From: Vibrio sp. 14G-20
GTDB lineage: Bacteria; Pseudomonadota; Gammaproteobacteria; Enterobacterales; Vibrionaceae
Length of the DNA: 36,598 nucleotides
NCBI RefSeq assembly: GCF_026241515.1
Contig: NZ_JAPHPW010000036.1
Coordinates: forward strand, 1-36,598
Reading direction: 5' to 3'
Shown here one piece after another: positions 1 to 7,619 of the stretch; the first letter of the stretch is position 1, and the number at the start of each line of letters is the position of its first letter. Both the position numbers and the translations under genes were made by a program. The notes under the pieces are model-generated. The model was not told the DNA's origin. It made no database searches and was given only the letters and a program-made list of their open reading frames with translations.

Positions 1-42
1 ATATTCATCAACGAGTGCCCACACAGATTGATAGGTTTAAAT

Positions 43-54
43 TGTTAAAGAGCT
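43..54 (-). promoter_or_regulatory. rrn boxA antitermination element
   Basis: Minus strand AGCTCTTTAACA matches the boxA core (GCTCTTTAACA) bound as RNA by NusB-NusE to protect rRNA transcription from Rho. It lies downstream of P2 as expected. Confidence 0.85.
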
Positions 55-105
55 TCACTTGTTGAGCGTTCCTTTTAAGTAAGGAGCCTCTCGAAGTGGA
101 CGGCC

Positions 106-133
106 ATTCTAGCGAATTAACATTCAGTGTCAA
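106..133 (-). promoter_or_regulatory. rrn P2 promoter
   Basis: Minus strand consensus -35 TTGACA (133-128), 16-bp spacer and -10 TAGAAT (111-106), about 115 bp downstream of P1. This is the usual tandem P1/P2 arrangement of rRNA operons. Confidence 0.85.
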
Positions 134-220
134 ACACTTTTTGAAAATTAATTTTTGTCGCTTTCCGTCCGACTGATTCTTGCTAAAGCCTTATGGCGTC
201 TGCCGTCTCAGTGGTGTCGC

Positions 221-248
221 ATTATAGGGAACCCACTCAGCTTAGCAA
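221..248 (-). promoter_or_regulatory. rrn P1 promoter
   Basis: Minus strand -35 TTGCTA (248-243), 16-bp spacer, -10 TATAAT (226-221), then the GC-rich discriminator GCGACACCACTGA. This closely resembles the E. coli rrn P1 core, where the GC-rich discriminator confers ppGpp and growth-rate control. A/T-rich DNA at about 249-290 is placed like an UP element. The start of transcription should be near 214. Confidence 0.9.
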
Positions 249-310
249 CTACTTTTTCATGAAAAATGAATAAATAGAGGTTAAGTGCCTAATAGTTCAC
301 CTAAACGGAA

Positions 311-336
311 AAAAGAGAGCATTTCTGCTCTCTTTT
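311..336 (-). terminator. Rho-independent terminator of ubiD-fre operon
   Basis: An 11-bp perfect stem (AAAAGAGAGCA / TGCTCTCTTTT) with a TTTC loop, 22 bp past the fre stop codon. The A/T tails on both sides allow it to work in either direction; for the leftward fre transcript it separates the operon from rrn P1. Confidence 0.8.
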
Positions 337-358
337 TACTCTAAATCTAAAAGTATTC

Positions 359-1072
359 TTAGATAAACGCGTAAGCATCTGCGTACATATGGTCACGCTT
401 TGCTTCTTTATTCTGAGTAAACAAGTCTCTTGCAGCACCTGCCATTTCGAAACGACCCGCAATGTAGATATCGAAATCAGCTAATGATTCGAAACTTTGC
501 GTGATTGCTTCAAGTACATTACCCGTTTGACCGTGCCAAACTTCAGGTGCTTCTTCTACTACAGGTACAAAATGTACATTGCTGTGTTTTGCTGCAATGT
601 CGACAAGCTCTTCTTTCGCATATAGCTGGCACTCATCTTTTGCGCCCCAGTATAGATGAATCTCTTTTTTACTATTCTGTGCGATGCAGTGATCGAGAAT
701 AGAGCGCACGTAGCTAAAGCCAGTACCACCAGCAATGAGTAATAGAGGACGATCGCTTTCTTCTTTAACCCATGCATCACCGTGCGGAGCATCAATCGCT
801 ATGTCGCCATCTTCAGCTTGCGCTTTCTTCATTGCCTCAACAACTTCTGAAGCGTAAGCATTGTGCTCAGCGGCACCAATGTGTAACTCAAGCTCACCTT
901 CATGGCGGCAAGGGCTGCTTGCAATCGAAAATGGACGCTTATCTTTTTCACCCATTTCAACCATCAAGTATTGGCCCGCTTTAAAAGCTACTGGTGTTTC
1001 TGGGTGAAGTAGGATTTGGTAAGTATTACAAGCCAATGGCTCGATAGACTTCACTTTACATTTAATAGTCAT
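359..1072 (-). CDS. fre: NAD(P)H-flavin reductase Fre
   Basis: 237 aa, the usual Fre/LuxG length. The enzyme transfers electrons from NAD(P)H to free riboflavin, FMN or FAD in the cytosol, giving reduced flavin. Visible motifs are the flavin-binding RPFSIAS (about residue 46), the NAD(P)H-binding GGTGFSYVRSIL (about 115) and the characteristic C-terminal DAYAFI. It is the last gene of ubiD-ferredoxin-fre, 20 bp after the ferredoxin gene. Established knowledge: UbiX needs reduced FMN to make the prenyl-FMN cofactor of UbiD, so co-transcription with ubiD makes functional sense. The luminescence-linked paralogue LuxG is the alternative, but no lux genes are present. Confidence 0.95.
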   Translation of the reverse strand: MTIKCKVKSIEPLACNTYQILLHPETPVAFKAGQYLMVEMGEKDKRPFSIASSPCRHEGELELHIGAAEHNAYASEVVEAMKKAQAEDGDIAIDAPHGDAWVKEESDRPLLLIAGGTGFSYVRSILDHCIAQNSKKEIHLYWGAKDECQLYAKEELVDIAAKHSNVHFVPVVEEAPEVWHGQTGNVLEAITQSFESLADFDIYIAGRFEMAGAARDLFTQNKEAKRDHMYADAYAFI

Positions 1073-1092
1073 GTTCTTCCTCTCACTAACCC

Positions 1093-1362
1093 TTAATCGG
1101 CAAAGGTTAGAACTAAATTACTTTCTGCAAATGCTTGGCAAGCAAAAATCCAGCCTTGTTGCTGCTCTTTCTCTGTAAGCATGGGTTCAAGGTGGTAACT
1201 CACTTGGCCTTCTAATTTTTTGCACATACACATAGCGCATGCACCAACTTGGCAGCGGTTTGGAAAATTGACATTGCTGTTGAGCGCAGCATCCAAAACC
1301 GTTTGCCCTTTTTCTACGGTAAAACTGATATTTTCTGGGTATAAGACTACTTGGAAGCTCAT
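1093..1362 (-). CDS. Plant-type 2Fe-2S ferredoxin, stand-alone
   Basis: 89 aa, one FeS domain. The cluster ligands are seen as C37-x4-C42-x2-C45 and a distal Cys near residue 75 (IFACQ), the beta-grasp ferredoxin pattern. Its ATG overlaps the ubiD stop (ATGA), so translation is probably coupled. In many oxygenase reductases this domain is fused to a Fre-like flavin/NAD module; here the two are separate adjacent genes, so Fre may reduce this ferredoxin, but the final acceptor is unknown. Candidates by analogy include YfaE-like maintenance of ribonucleotide reductase or support of ubiquinone hydroxylases; neither is shown by the sequence. Confidence 0.9.
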   Translation of the reverse strand: MSFQVVLYPENISFTVEKGQTVLDAALNSNVNFPNRCQVGACAMCMCKKLEGQVSYHLEPMLTEKEQQQGWIFACQAFAESNLVLTFAD

Positions 1363-3200
1363 GAAATTCCTAGCAGTTCCCAGATGCTATCAATCTTTTT
1401 CACGACATCAGGATCTTTTGTGATTGGTACACCCCACTCACGCAGGCATTCACCTTCCCACTTATTGGTCGCATCGAGGCCCATTTTTGAGTGTCCAGTT
1501 TCGTTCTGCAGGAATAACGTATCTCTAGCCGGATCCATTCTGGTCGTTACAGCCCAAATGATGTCATTCCAATCACTCACGTTGACATCACCGTCACACA
1601 CGATAACAAACTTGTTCTCATCAAATTGAGACCAAACCGCTTCCATGATTTTCTTACCATTACCGGCTGCTTGCTTATCAATAGACACCACAACCATGCT
1701 GACATTGTCGTTTTGCAGGTGAATATCAATAATTTCAGGATGAACCTTGGTTAACTCAGCCAAGCTACCCTCTATATGTTCACTATTTACAGGTGCTGAT
1801 TGTGCATCTGGCGATAACGCTAACTCTGCGTCCCACTTCTTAGTGATATCTAGACCCATCTTAGAACCTAACCCAACCACGGGTGAGGCAAAATCCAATG
1901 AATCGATCGGCGTGTTCTCTATCATCAGGCTATCGCGTGACGGATCCATATGTTCGCACATCGCTGCGGTTACTTGAGACCAATCGCGTGCATTCACATC
2001 TTCATCACACACCAATACAAATTTGGTGTACATAAATTGGCGTAAGAAAGACCATACACCCATCATTACTCGCTTAGCGTGACCTGGGTATTGCTTCTTC
2101 ATGGTCACTACTGCCATTCGGTACGAACAACCTTCAGGCGGTAGATAGAAATCTTCAATCTCTGGGAACTGCTTTTGAAGAATAGGCACAAACACTTCAT
2201 TTAGCGCAACACCCAATACCGCAGGCTCATCAGGTGGACGGCCAGTATAGGTGCTGTGATAGATAGGGTTCTCGCGCATGGTTACATGAGTAATAGTAAA
2301 CACATGGTGCTTTTCTTTCTCGTTGTAGTAACCAGTATGATCTCCGTAAGGCCCTTCATCCGCGAATTCATTCGGGTCGATGTAACCTTCCATCACGATT
2401 TCCGCACTTGCAGGAACTTCTAAGTCGTTGCTGATTGATTTAACGACCTCAGTTTTACTACCACGTAGTAAGCCTGCAAACGCGTACTCCGATAAAGTAT
2501 CCGGCACAGGCGTAACCGCACCAAGAATAGTGGCAGGGTCAGCACCAAACGCTACCGATACTGGGAATAGTTTCCCTGGGTTGGTTTCCATCCAATCACG
2601 CAGATCAAGTGCTCCACCACGGTGGGCTAACCAACGCATGATGATTTTATTCTTACCGATCTTCTGTTGACGATAGATACCTAAGTTTTGGCGTTTCTTG
2701 TTTGGACCACGAGTAACCGTTAAGCCCCATGTTAGCAATGGTGCGACATCATCCGCCCAACAGCTCATCACGGGGATTTTATCTAGGTCGACGTCATCAC
2801 CTTGCCATACCACTTGTTGGCAAGCCGCTTTACGAAGGCGTTTAGCTGGCATGTTTAAGACTTGTTTAAACACAGGTAGTTTATCAAGCGCGTCTTTAAA
2901 ACCTTTTGGTGGCTCAGGCTCTTTTAGATAAGCAAGCAGCTTACCCACTTCACGTAGCTCTTTTACATCCTGACGCCCCATACCAATGGCAACACGATTA
3001 GGTGTACCAAATAGGTTGGTCAAAACAGGCATGTCATAGCCTACTGGGTTTTCAAACAATAGAGCCGGGCCACCAGCACGTAAAGTACGGTCGCTAATCT
3101 CGGTCATTTCATAGTCTGGGTCGACTGGGTGAGAGATGCGTTTCAACTGACCAATACTTTCAAGATGGTCGATAAAATCACGTAAATCTTTAAAACTCAT
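1359..3200 (-). CDS. ubiD: UbiD 3-octaprenyl-4-hydroxybenzoate decarboxylase, with duplicated C-terminal domain
   Basis: Decarboxylates 3-polyprenyl-4-hydroxybenzoate in ubiquinone synthesis using prenyl-FMN made by UbiX. The DEGPYGDHTGYY segment (281-292) is the conserved cofactor/active-site region. At 613 aa it is about 115 residues longer than E. coli UbiD (497). The extra length is a tandem copy of the C-terminal domain: residues about 346-457 and 478-583 align throughout, each with a FV-VCD-DVN-DW core (394-407; 531-544), an MDP-RD motif (418-423; 555-560) and an SKMGLD-T-KW motif (446-456; 561-571). The catalytic part appears intact. It is the first gene of the operon with ferredoxin and fre, with its own terminator-bounded upstream region. 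Confidence 0.95.
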   Translation of the reverse strand: MSFKDLRDFIDHLESIGQLKRISHPVDPDYEMTEISDRTLRAGGPALLFENPVGYDMPVLTNLFGTPNRVAIGMGRQDVKELREVGKLLAYLKEPEPPKGFKDALDKLPVFKQVLNMPAKRLRKAACQQVVWQGDDVDLDKIPVMSCWADDVAPLLTWGLTVTRGPNKKRQNLGIYRQQKIGKNKIIMRWLAHRGGALDLRDWMETNPGKLFPVSVAFGADPATILGAVTPVPDTLSEYAFAGLLRGSKTEVVKSISNDLEVPASAEIVMEGYIDPNEFADEGPYGDHTGYYNEKEKHHVFTITHVTMRENPIYHSTYTGRPPDEPAVLGVALNEVFVPILQKQFPEIEDFYLPPEGCSYRMAVVTMKKQYPGHAKRVMMGVWSFLRQFMYTKFVLVCDEDVNARDWSQVTAAMCEHMDPSRDSLMIENTPIDSLDFASPVVGLGSKMGLDITKKWDAELALSPDAQSAPVNSEHIEGSLAELTKVHPEIIDIHLQNDNVSMVVVSIDKQAAGNGKKIMEAVWSQFDENKFVIVCDGDVNVSDWNDIIWAVTTRMDPARDTLFLQNETGHSKMGLDATNKWEGECLREWGVPITKDPDVVKKIDSIWELLGIS

Positions 3201-3239
3201 AGGACTTCTACATGCTGATTATTCTGCGCTCAGTATATC

Positions 3240-3269
3240 AAAAAGGGTGACTCTGAGATCCCCCTTTTT
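3240..3269 (-). terminator. Terminator after the 331-aa unknown gene
   Basis: Complementary ends AAAAAGGG and CCCCTTTTT enclose a partly paired interior; read leftward it ends in a T-run. It lies 30 bp past the stop of the upstream leftward gene and about 40 bp before ubiD, so ubiD probably starts its own transcript here. Confidence 0.65.
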
Positions 3270-3298
3270 AATGTGGTTATTGAGAGCCAAAATCCACT

Positions 3299-4294
3299 TT
3301 ATGGTAATGCTTGCTCGATCAAAGAACTCTTCACCTGAGGGTTATCATTCACGAGATCTTGCAACCATCGTGTATGACCTTGTTTTGCTAATTCACGAGC
3401 AACCAAAGAGGCTTCATCGGCAATCGCCATTCTAGAGACCAAGAACTGCTTCACCTCTTCCGATAATGGATTCACCTTGGTGAGTAAGGTAATCGCTTCA
3501 TCTTTCAAACGTGGATTCTTAGTCGCAGCCATAACCTGCTCAAGCGCGAATACTTGCTTGGTTTCAGCAAGACGAACCAATTCAGCTTGACTGTGATAAT
3601 CAGCCTTCATACGCCATAAGATCTTGTAGACCTCAGGGTCTTCACTAACCTGTGCCAGCCGAACCACCACTTCTGTTGAGGGTAACCAGCTTACAATAGA
3701 AGAATTGGTTAGTTGCTTAGTTAGGTAATCAACCGCTTCAGGGGACAAACTGTCTAGCTCTCGGATTAATAGCGCTTCTCGAGTTTGGACTTGGTGTTCA
3801 GGGCCAGACAACCATTCTTTCAGGTTGAGCTCTTGTTTCTCCGCATCAAGAACAAATACCAATGTCTTTTGGTCTTGGTGCCACTGCTTAATGAGTCGGT
3901 TGGCAATCGAAGGGTAATTAAAAGCAGGCACCGTAAACTCATAGCCGTCACCACGCTCTAATACTTGATAAGTTGGCGTGATAGCAAGTTGCTGCTCAAT
4001 GAAGATAGACATCTTGGGCGTGAGTACGATTTTTTGCTGTTCGAGCTTCTTCAAGAGTTGGTAACGAGCCACCTCTTGTTGGGGAAATGTCAGACGCTCA
4101 AGTGCAAAGCGTAGCGAATTCACTTCGTCACGCACGACAAACTCGAGCAATTCAGCAGTTTTCAGTTTTACTTGATCATTCTCAAGCCAAGACTCTACTG
4201 TAGTTGGAGACATCTCGGTGGCATAGCTAATGCCGACCGGTGAAAATAACAGTGAAGTAGACAGGAGTAATGATGACAACAGTCCATGTTGCAT
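3299..4294 (-). CDS. Uncharacterised exported helical protein
   Basis: 331 aa from the chosen start, which has an AAGGAAG ribosome site 5-6 bp upstream; a longer frame reaches 4330 but lacks one. The N-terminus (MQHGLLSSLLLSTSLLFS then ISYATE) is a signal peptide, cleavage plausibly after SYA, giving a periplasmic protein. The mature part is almost all helix-forming and its second half consists of successive 25-35-residue helical pairs rich in Leu, Ala and charged residues, reminiscent of HEAT-like repeats. No cysteines or catalytic motif are evident. It sits alone between rho and ubiD with terminators on both sides. I do not recognise the family and assign no function. Confidence 0.8.
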   Translation of the reverse strand: MQHGLLSSLLLSTSLLFSPVGISYATEMSPTTVESWLENDQVKLKTAELLEFVVRDEVNSLRFALERLTFPQQEVARYQLLKKLEQQKIVLTPKMSIFIEQQLAITPTYQVLERGDGYEFTVPAFNYPSIANRLIKQWHQDQKTLVFVLDAEKQELNLKEWLSGPEHQVQTREALLIRELDSLSPEAVDYLTKQLTNSSIVSWLPSTEVVVRLAQVSEDPEVYKILWRMKADYHSQAELVRLAETKQVFALEQVMAATKNPRLKDEAITLLTKVNPLSEEVKQFLVSRMAIADEASLVARELAKQGHTRWLQDLVNDNPQVKSSLIEQALP

Positions 4295-4352
4295 TTTAAC
4301 TTCCTTGTAACACTTTTGGTCATTTTGCAAGCTGTCGCTACAAAATGCAAAT

Positions 4353-4382
4353 AAAAAGCGCCACCCGAAGGCAGCGCTTTTT
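4353..4382 (-). terminator. rho gene terminator (UUCG loop)
   Basis: Read leftward: AAAAAGCGCTGCC, loop TTCG, GGTGGCGCTTTTT. A 13-bp stem with two G-U pairs, a stable UUCG tetraloop and a T-tail, 22 bp beyond the rho stop. It is notable that the gene for factor-dependent termination ends at an intrinsic terminator. Confidence 0.9.
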
Positions 4383-4404
4383 AATAACTATCAGCTAATC
4401 AATA

Positions 4405-5664
4405 TTACTGACGACGCATTGCGTCAAAGAACTCATCGTTCGTTTTCGTCATTGCTAGCTTGTCGATAAGGAATTCCATCGCATCGATTTCGCCCATTGG
4501 ATGAACAATCTTACGCAGGATCCACATCTTCTGTAGTTCATCGTTCTTCGTAAGAAGCTCTTCACGACGAGTACCTGAGCGGTTGAAATCAATCGCAGGG
4601 AATACACGTTTTTCAGCAATCTTACGGTTAAGGTGCAGTTCCATGTTACCTGTACCTTTGAATTCTTCGTAGATAACTTCATCCATCTTAGAACCAGTAT
4701 CAACCAGTGCTGTAGCGATGATAGTTAAGCTACCGCCTTCTTCTACGTTACGTGCCGCACCGAAGAAACGCTTAGGACGGTGAAGTGCGTTAGCGTCTAC
4801 ACCACCAGTAAGAACTTTACCTGATGAAGGAATCACAGTGTTGTAAGCACGAGCTAGACGAGTAATAGAATCCAGAAGGATAACTACGTCTTTCTTGTGT
4901 TCAACAAGGCGTTTCGCTTTCTCGATAACCATTTCTGCAACTTGTACGTGGCGAGATGCTGGCTCATCGAATGTTGAAGCAACTACTTCGCCTTTAACTA
5001 GACGCTGCATTTCTGTTACTTCTTCTGGACGCTCATCGATAAGTAGAACCATGAGTTCACACTCTGGATGGTTACGAGCAATGCTTTGAGCAATGTTTTG
5101 CAGAAGCATTGTCTTACCCGCTTTAGGCGGAGCAACAATCAGACCACGCTGGCCTTTACCAATTGGAGATGCAAGGTCAAGAATACGAGCTGTAATATCT
5201 TCAGTCGCACCATTACCCGCCTCCATCACCATACGTTCGTTGGCATGAAGAGGAGTAAGGTTTTCGAAAAGAATCTTGTTACGAGCGTTGTCTGGCTTGT
5301 CGTAGTTAACCGTGTTTACTTTAAGCAGTGCAAAGTAACGCTCACCGTCTTTAGGTGGACGGATTTTACCGCCAATAGAGTCACCTGTACGTAGGTTAAA
5401 ACGACGAATTTGGCTTGGAGATACGTAGATATCATCTGGGCCAGCCAAATATGAACTGTCGGCGCTACGTAGGAAACCAAAACCGTCTTGAAGAATTTCT
5501 AGAACACCATCACCAAAGATGTCTTCACCACTTTTTGCATGTGCTTTAAGGATGGAGAAGATAATGTCTTGTTTTCTTAGGCGAGCTTGATTTTCAAGAC
5601 CTAAGCTTTCGCTAAGTTTAACAAGCTCAGACACAGGTCTGTTCTTCAGTTCAGTAAGATTCAT
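4405..5664 (-). CDS. rho: Transcription termination factor Rho
   Basis: 419 aa, the standard length, starting at MNLTELKNRPVSELVKL. An upstream TTG could add 8 residues but has no family support. Rho is a hexameric RNA-dependent ATPase that loads on C-rich RNA and dislodges RNA polymerase. Seen in order: the N-terminal helical domain, the RNA-binding cold-shock fold with GFGFLR (about 62-67), the Walker A segment APPKAGKT (about 178-185), a Walker B VVILLDSITRLARAYN and the Q/R-loop region ending MEFLIDKLAMTKTNDEF. It lies downstream of trxA as in many gammaproteobacteria, after an intrinsic terminator and a ~150-bp leader; in E. coli rho is autoregulated through attenuation in such a leader, which is possible here. 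Confidence 0.98.
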   Translation of the reverse strand: MNLTELKNRPVSELVKLSESLGLENQARLRKQDIIFSILKAHAKSGEDIFGDGVLEILQDGFGFLRSADSSYLAGPDDIYVSPSQIRRFNLRTGDSIGGKIRPPKDGERYFALLKVNTVNYDKPDNARNKILFENLTPLHANERMVMEAGNGATEDITARILDLASPIGKGQRGLIVAPPKAGKTMLLQNIAQSIARNHPECELMVLLIDERPEEVTEMQRLVKGEVVASTFDEPASRHVQVAEMVIEKAKRLVEHKKDVVILLDSITRLARAYNTVIPSSGKVLTGGVDANALHRPKRFFGAARNVEEGGSLTIIATALVDTGSKMDEVIYEEFKGTGNMELHLNRKIAEKRVFPAIDFNRSGTRREELLTKNDELQKMWILRKIVHPMGEIDAMEFLIDKLAMTKTNDEFFDAMRRQ

Positions 5665-5815
5665 AGTGGTGGAAGTTTGTTTAGTCAAAATAGGATCTGT
5701 TTTCTTAAGTTAAGAAGGAGTTGGTCACAGGATCGACCAAGAAGAGAAATTCGTTCAATTAACGTGCGATAAATTAGCACTAAAACTAATACTAGTCCAT
5801 AGCTTAGAAAAAACA

Positions 5816-5844
5816 AAACCGCGCATTTGTTAACTGCGCGGTTT
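5816..5844 (-). terminator. trxA terminator
   Basis: Ten-bp perfect stem AAACCGCGCA / TGCGCGGTTT with a 9-nt loop, followed leftward by TTTTGTTTTTT. It begins 21 bp past the trxA stop and separates trxA from rho. Confidence 0.9.
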
Positions 5845-5864
5845 CTTTTCAAATGCTGACCTAA

Positions 5865-6191
5865 TTAAAGGTTAGCGTCTAGGAACTCTTTAAGTTGAGT
5901 TTTAGACAATGCACCAACTTTAGTTGCTGCTACGCCGCCATCTTTGAAAAGAAGTAGCGTTGGAATACCACGAATACCAAACTTTGGTGGAGTTCCAGCA
6001 TTCTGGTCGATATTTAATTTACCGATAGTGAGTTTGCCTTCGTACTCGTCTGCGATTTCATCAAGAATCGGAGCAATCATTTTACATGGACCACACCATT
6101 CTGCCCAAAAATCAACAAGAACCGGGCCTGCAGCGTTGATCACATCGTTATCAAAACCGTCATCAGTTAGCTGCAAAATCTTATCACTCAT
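5865..6191 (-). CDS. trxA: Thioredoxin 1
   Basis: 108 aa cytosolic dithiol reductase with the canonical active site WCGPCK (C33, C36), the cis-Pro loop RGIPT and no signal peptide. It reduces disulfides in ribonucleotide reductase, PAPS reductase and peroxidases, and is a likely electron source for the Tpx encoded at 17693. The start at 6191 has GGAGTGGAAG upstream; an in-frame TTG at 6203 would put this ribosome site inside the gene. Divergent from rhlB with a 111-bp shared promoter region containing a 7-bp-arm inverted repeat (ACTGGTT / AACCAGT, 6217-6237). Confidence 0.98.
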   Translation of the reverse strand: MSDKILQLTDDGFDNDVINAAGPVLVDFWAEWCGPCKMIAPILDEIADEYEGKLTIGKLNIDQNAGTPPKFGIRGIPTLLLFKDGGVAATKVGALSKTQLKEFLDANL

Positions 6192-6302
6192 CTTCCACTC
6201 CAATGTATTTTTTAGAACTGGTTGGATGATAACCAGTAAATAGATGCCCTATTGGAATGTATTTACTTTCGTATTGCAAGCTTAAGCTGATATTCTATAC
6301 CA

Positions 6303-7613
6303 ATGAAAAAGACGCATATCACAGAGCAAAAGTTCGCCGACTTGGATTTACTCCCGCAAGTCATTGAAGGATTGGAGAAAAAAGGGTTCGATTACTGTAC
6401 CCCTATCCAAGCCTTGGCGCTCCCGGTACTGCTCACCGGCCAAGACATCGCAGGCCAGGCCCAAACGGGTACTGGTAAAACGCTAGCGTTTCTTACTGCT
6501 ACATTCAACCACCTGCTAAAAACACCTGAGCATGAAGGCCGCAAGCCTAATCAGCCACGTGCGATTATTATGGCTCCAACACGTGAACTCGCGATTCAGA
6601 TCTACAACGATGCTGATTCTCTGGTTGAAAGCACGGGTATAAAAGCAGCATTAGCTTACGGTGGCGAGAGCTACGATAAGCAGCTAGGTAAAATCGAAGA
6701 AGGCGCAGATATCTTAATTGGTACTACTGGTCGCATCATCGATTTCTACAAACAAAAGGTATTTAACCTTAATCACATTCAAGCTGTTGTTCTTGACGAA
6801 GCTGATCGCATGTTCGACCTTGGTTTCATCAAAGACATCCGCTTCTTGTTCCGTCGTATGCCAGAACCTAAAGATCGCCTGAACATGCTGTTCTCTGCGA
6901 CGCTGTCTTACCGCGTACAAGAACTTGCATTCGAACATATGCACAACCCAGAGCATGTCGTTGTTGAACCTGAGCGCAAGACCGGTCACCGTATTCAAGA
7001 AGAGCTTTTCTACCCTTCTAACGAACACAAAATGGCTCTTCTACAAACGTTAATCGAAGAAGAGTGGCCAGATCGCGCAATCATCTTCGCTAACACTAAG
7101 CACAAATGTGAATCAGTTTGGGGCCACTTGGCTGCCGATGGTCACCGTGTTGGTTTGCTAACGGGTGATGTTCCTCAGAAGAAACGTGAAAAGATTCTTG
7201 AGCAATTCACTAAAGGTGATGTTGACCTGCTTGTCGCAACGGATGTTGCAGCACGTGGCCTACACATCCCTCAAGTAACACACGTATTCAACTTTGACCT
7301 ACCTGACGATTGTGAAGATTACGTTCACCGTATCGGCCGTACAGGTCGTGCTGGTGAAAGCGGTCACTCGATCAGCTTTGCTTGTGAAGATTACGCAATC
7401 AACTTGCCACCAATCGAAGAATACATTGAGCACGCTATCCCAATGTCTGACTACGATGCTTCTGCACTACTAGAAGATCTGCCAGCACCGATGCGCTTAC
7501 GTACACGTAACCCGCAACAACGTCGCTCAAACAACAATGGTCCACGCAACGGTAACCGTAAACCAAACCAGAACCGTCGCCCACGCCAACCGCGTCATAA
7601 CAAGGAAGCTTAG
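6303..7613 (+). CDS. rhlB: DEAD-box RNA helicase RhlB
   Basis: 436 aa. In E. coli RhlB is the helicase of the RNA degradosome, unwinding structured RNA for PNPase and RNase E. Motifs seen: Q motif (GFDYCTPIQ), Walker A AQTGTGKT (about 54-61), PTRELA, GTTGR, VLDEAD (about 162-167), SAT, VATDVAARGLHIP and HRIGRTGRAG. The C-terminus is a basic low-complexity tail rich in R, N, P and Q, typical for this helicase. The N-terminus aligns with E. coli RhlB, so the start is secure although no good Shine-Dalgarno precedes it (the ATG follows a TATACCA stretch). gppA begins 6 bp after its stop. Confidence 0.97.
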   Translation: MKKTHITEQKFADLDLLPQVIEGLEKKGFDYCTPIQALALPVLLTGQDIAGQAQTGTGKTLAFLTATFNHLLKTPEHEGRKPNQPRAIIMAPTRELAIQIYNDADSLVESTGIKAALAYGGESYDKQLGKIEEGADILIGTTGRIIDFYKQKVFNLNHIQAVVLDEADRMFDLGFIKDIRFLFRRMPEPKDRLNMLFSATLSYRVQELAFEHMHNPEHVVVEPERKTGHRIQEELFYPSNEHKMALLQTLIEEEWPDRAIIFANTKHKCESVWGHLAADGHRVGLLTGDVPQKKREKILEQFTKGDVDLLVATDVAARGLHIPQVTHVFNFDLPDDCEDYVHRIGRTGRAGESGHSISFACEDYAINLPPIEEYIEHAIPMSDYDASALLEDLPAPMRLRTRNPQQRRSNNNGPRNGNRKPNQNRRPRQPRHNKEA

Positions 7614-7619
7614 TCGCTT

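Larger units (their letters stand above)
1..214 (-). other. rRNA operon leader (5' external spacer, partial)
   Basis: On the minus strand this stretch runs from the P1 start region to the window edge and matches the pre-16S leader of gammaproteobacterial rrn operons: a boxA, followed by the conserved segment with CAATCTGTGTGGGCACTCG. The leader is transcribed and removed during 16S maturation. The 16S gene itself lies beyond base 1 and is not seen. The 162-aa and smaller reading frames nearby are irrelevant here. Confidence 0.9.
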
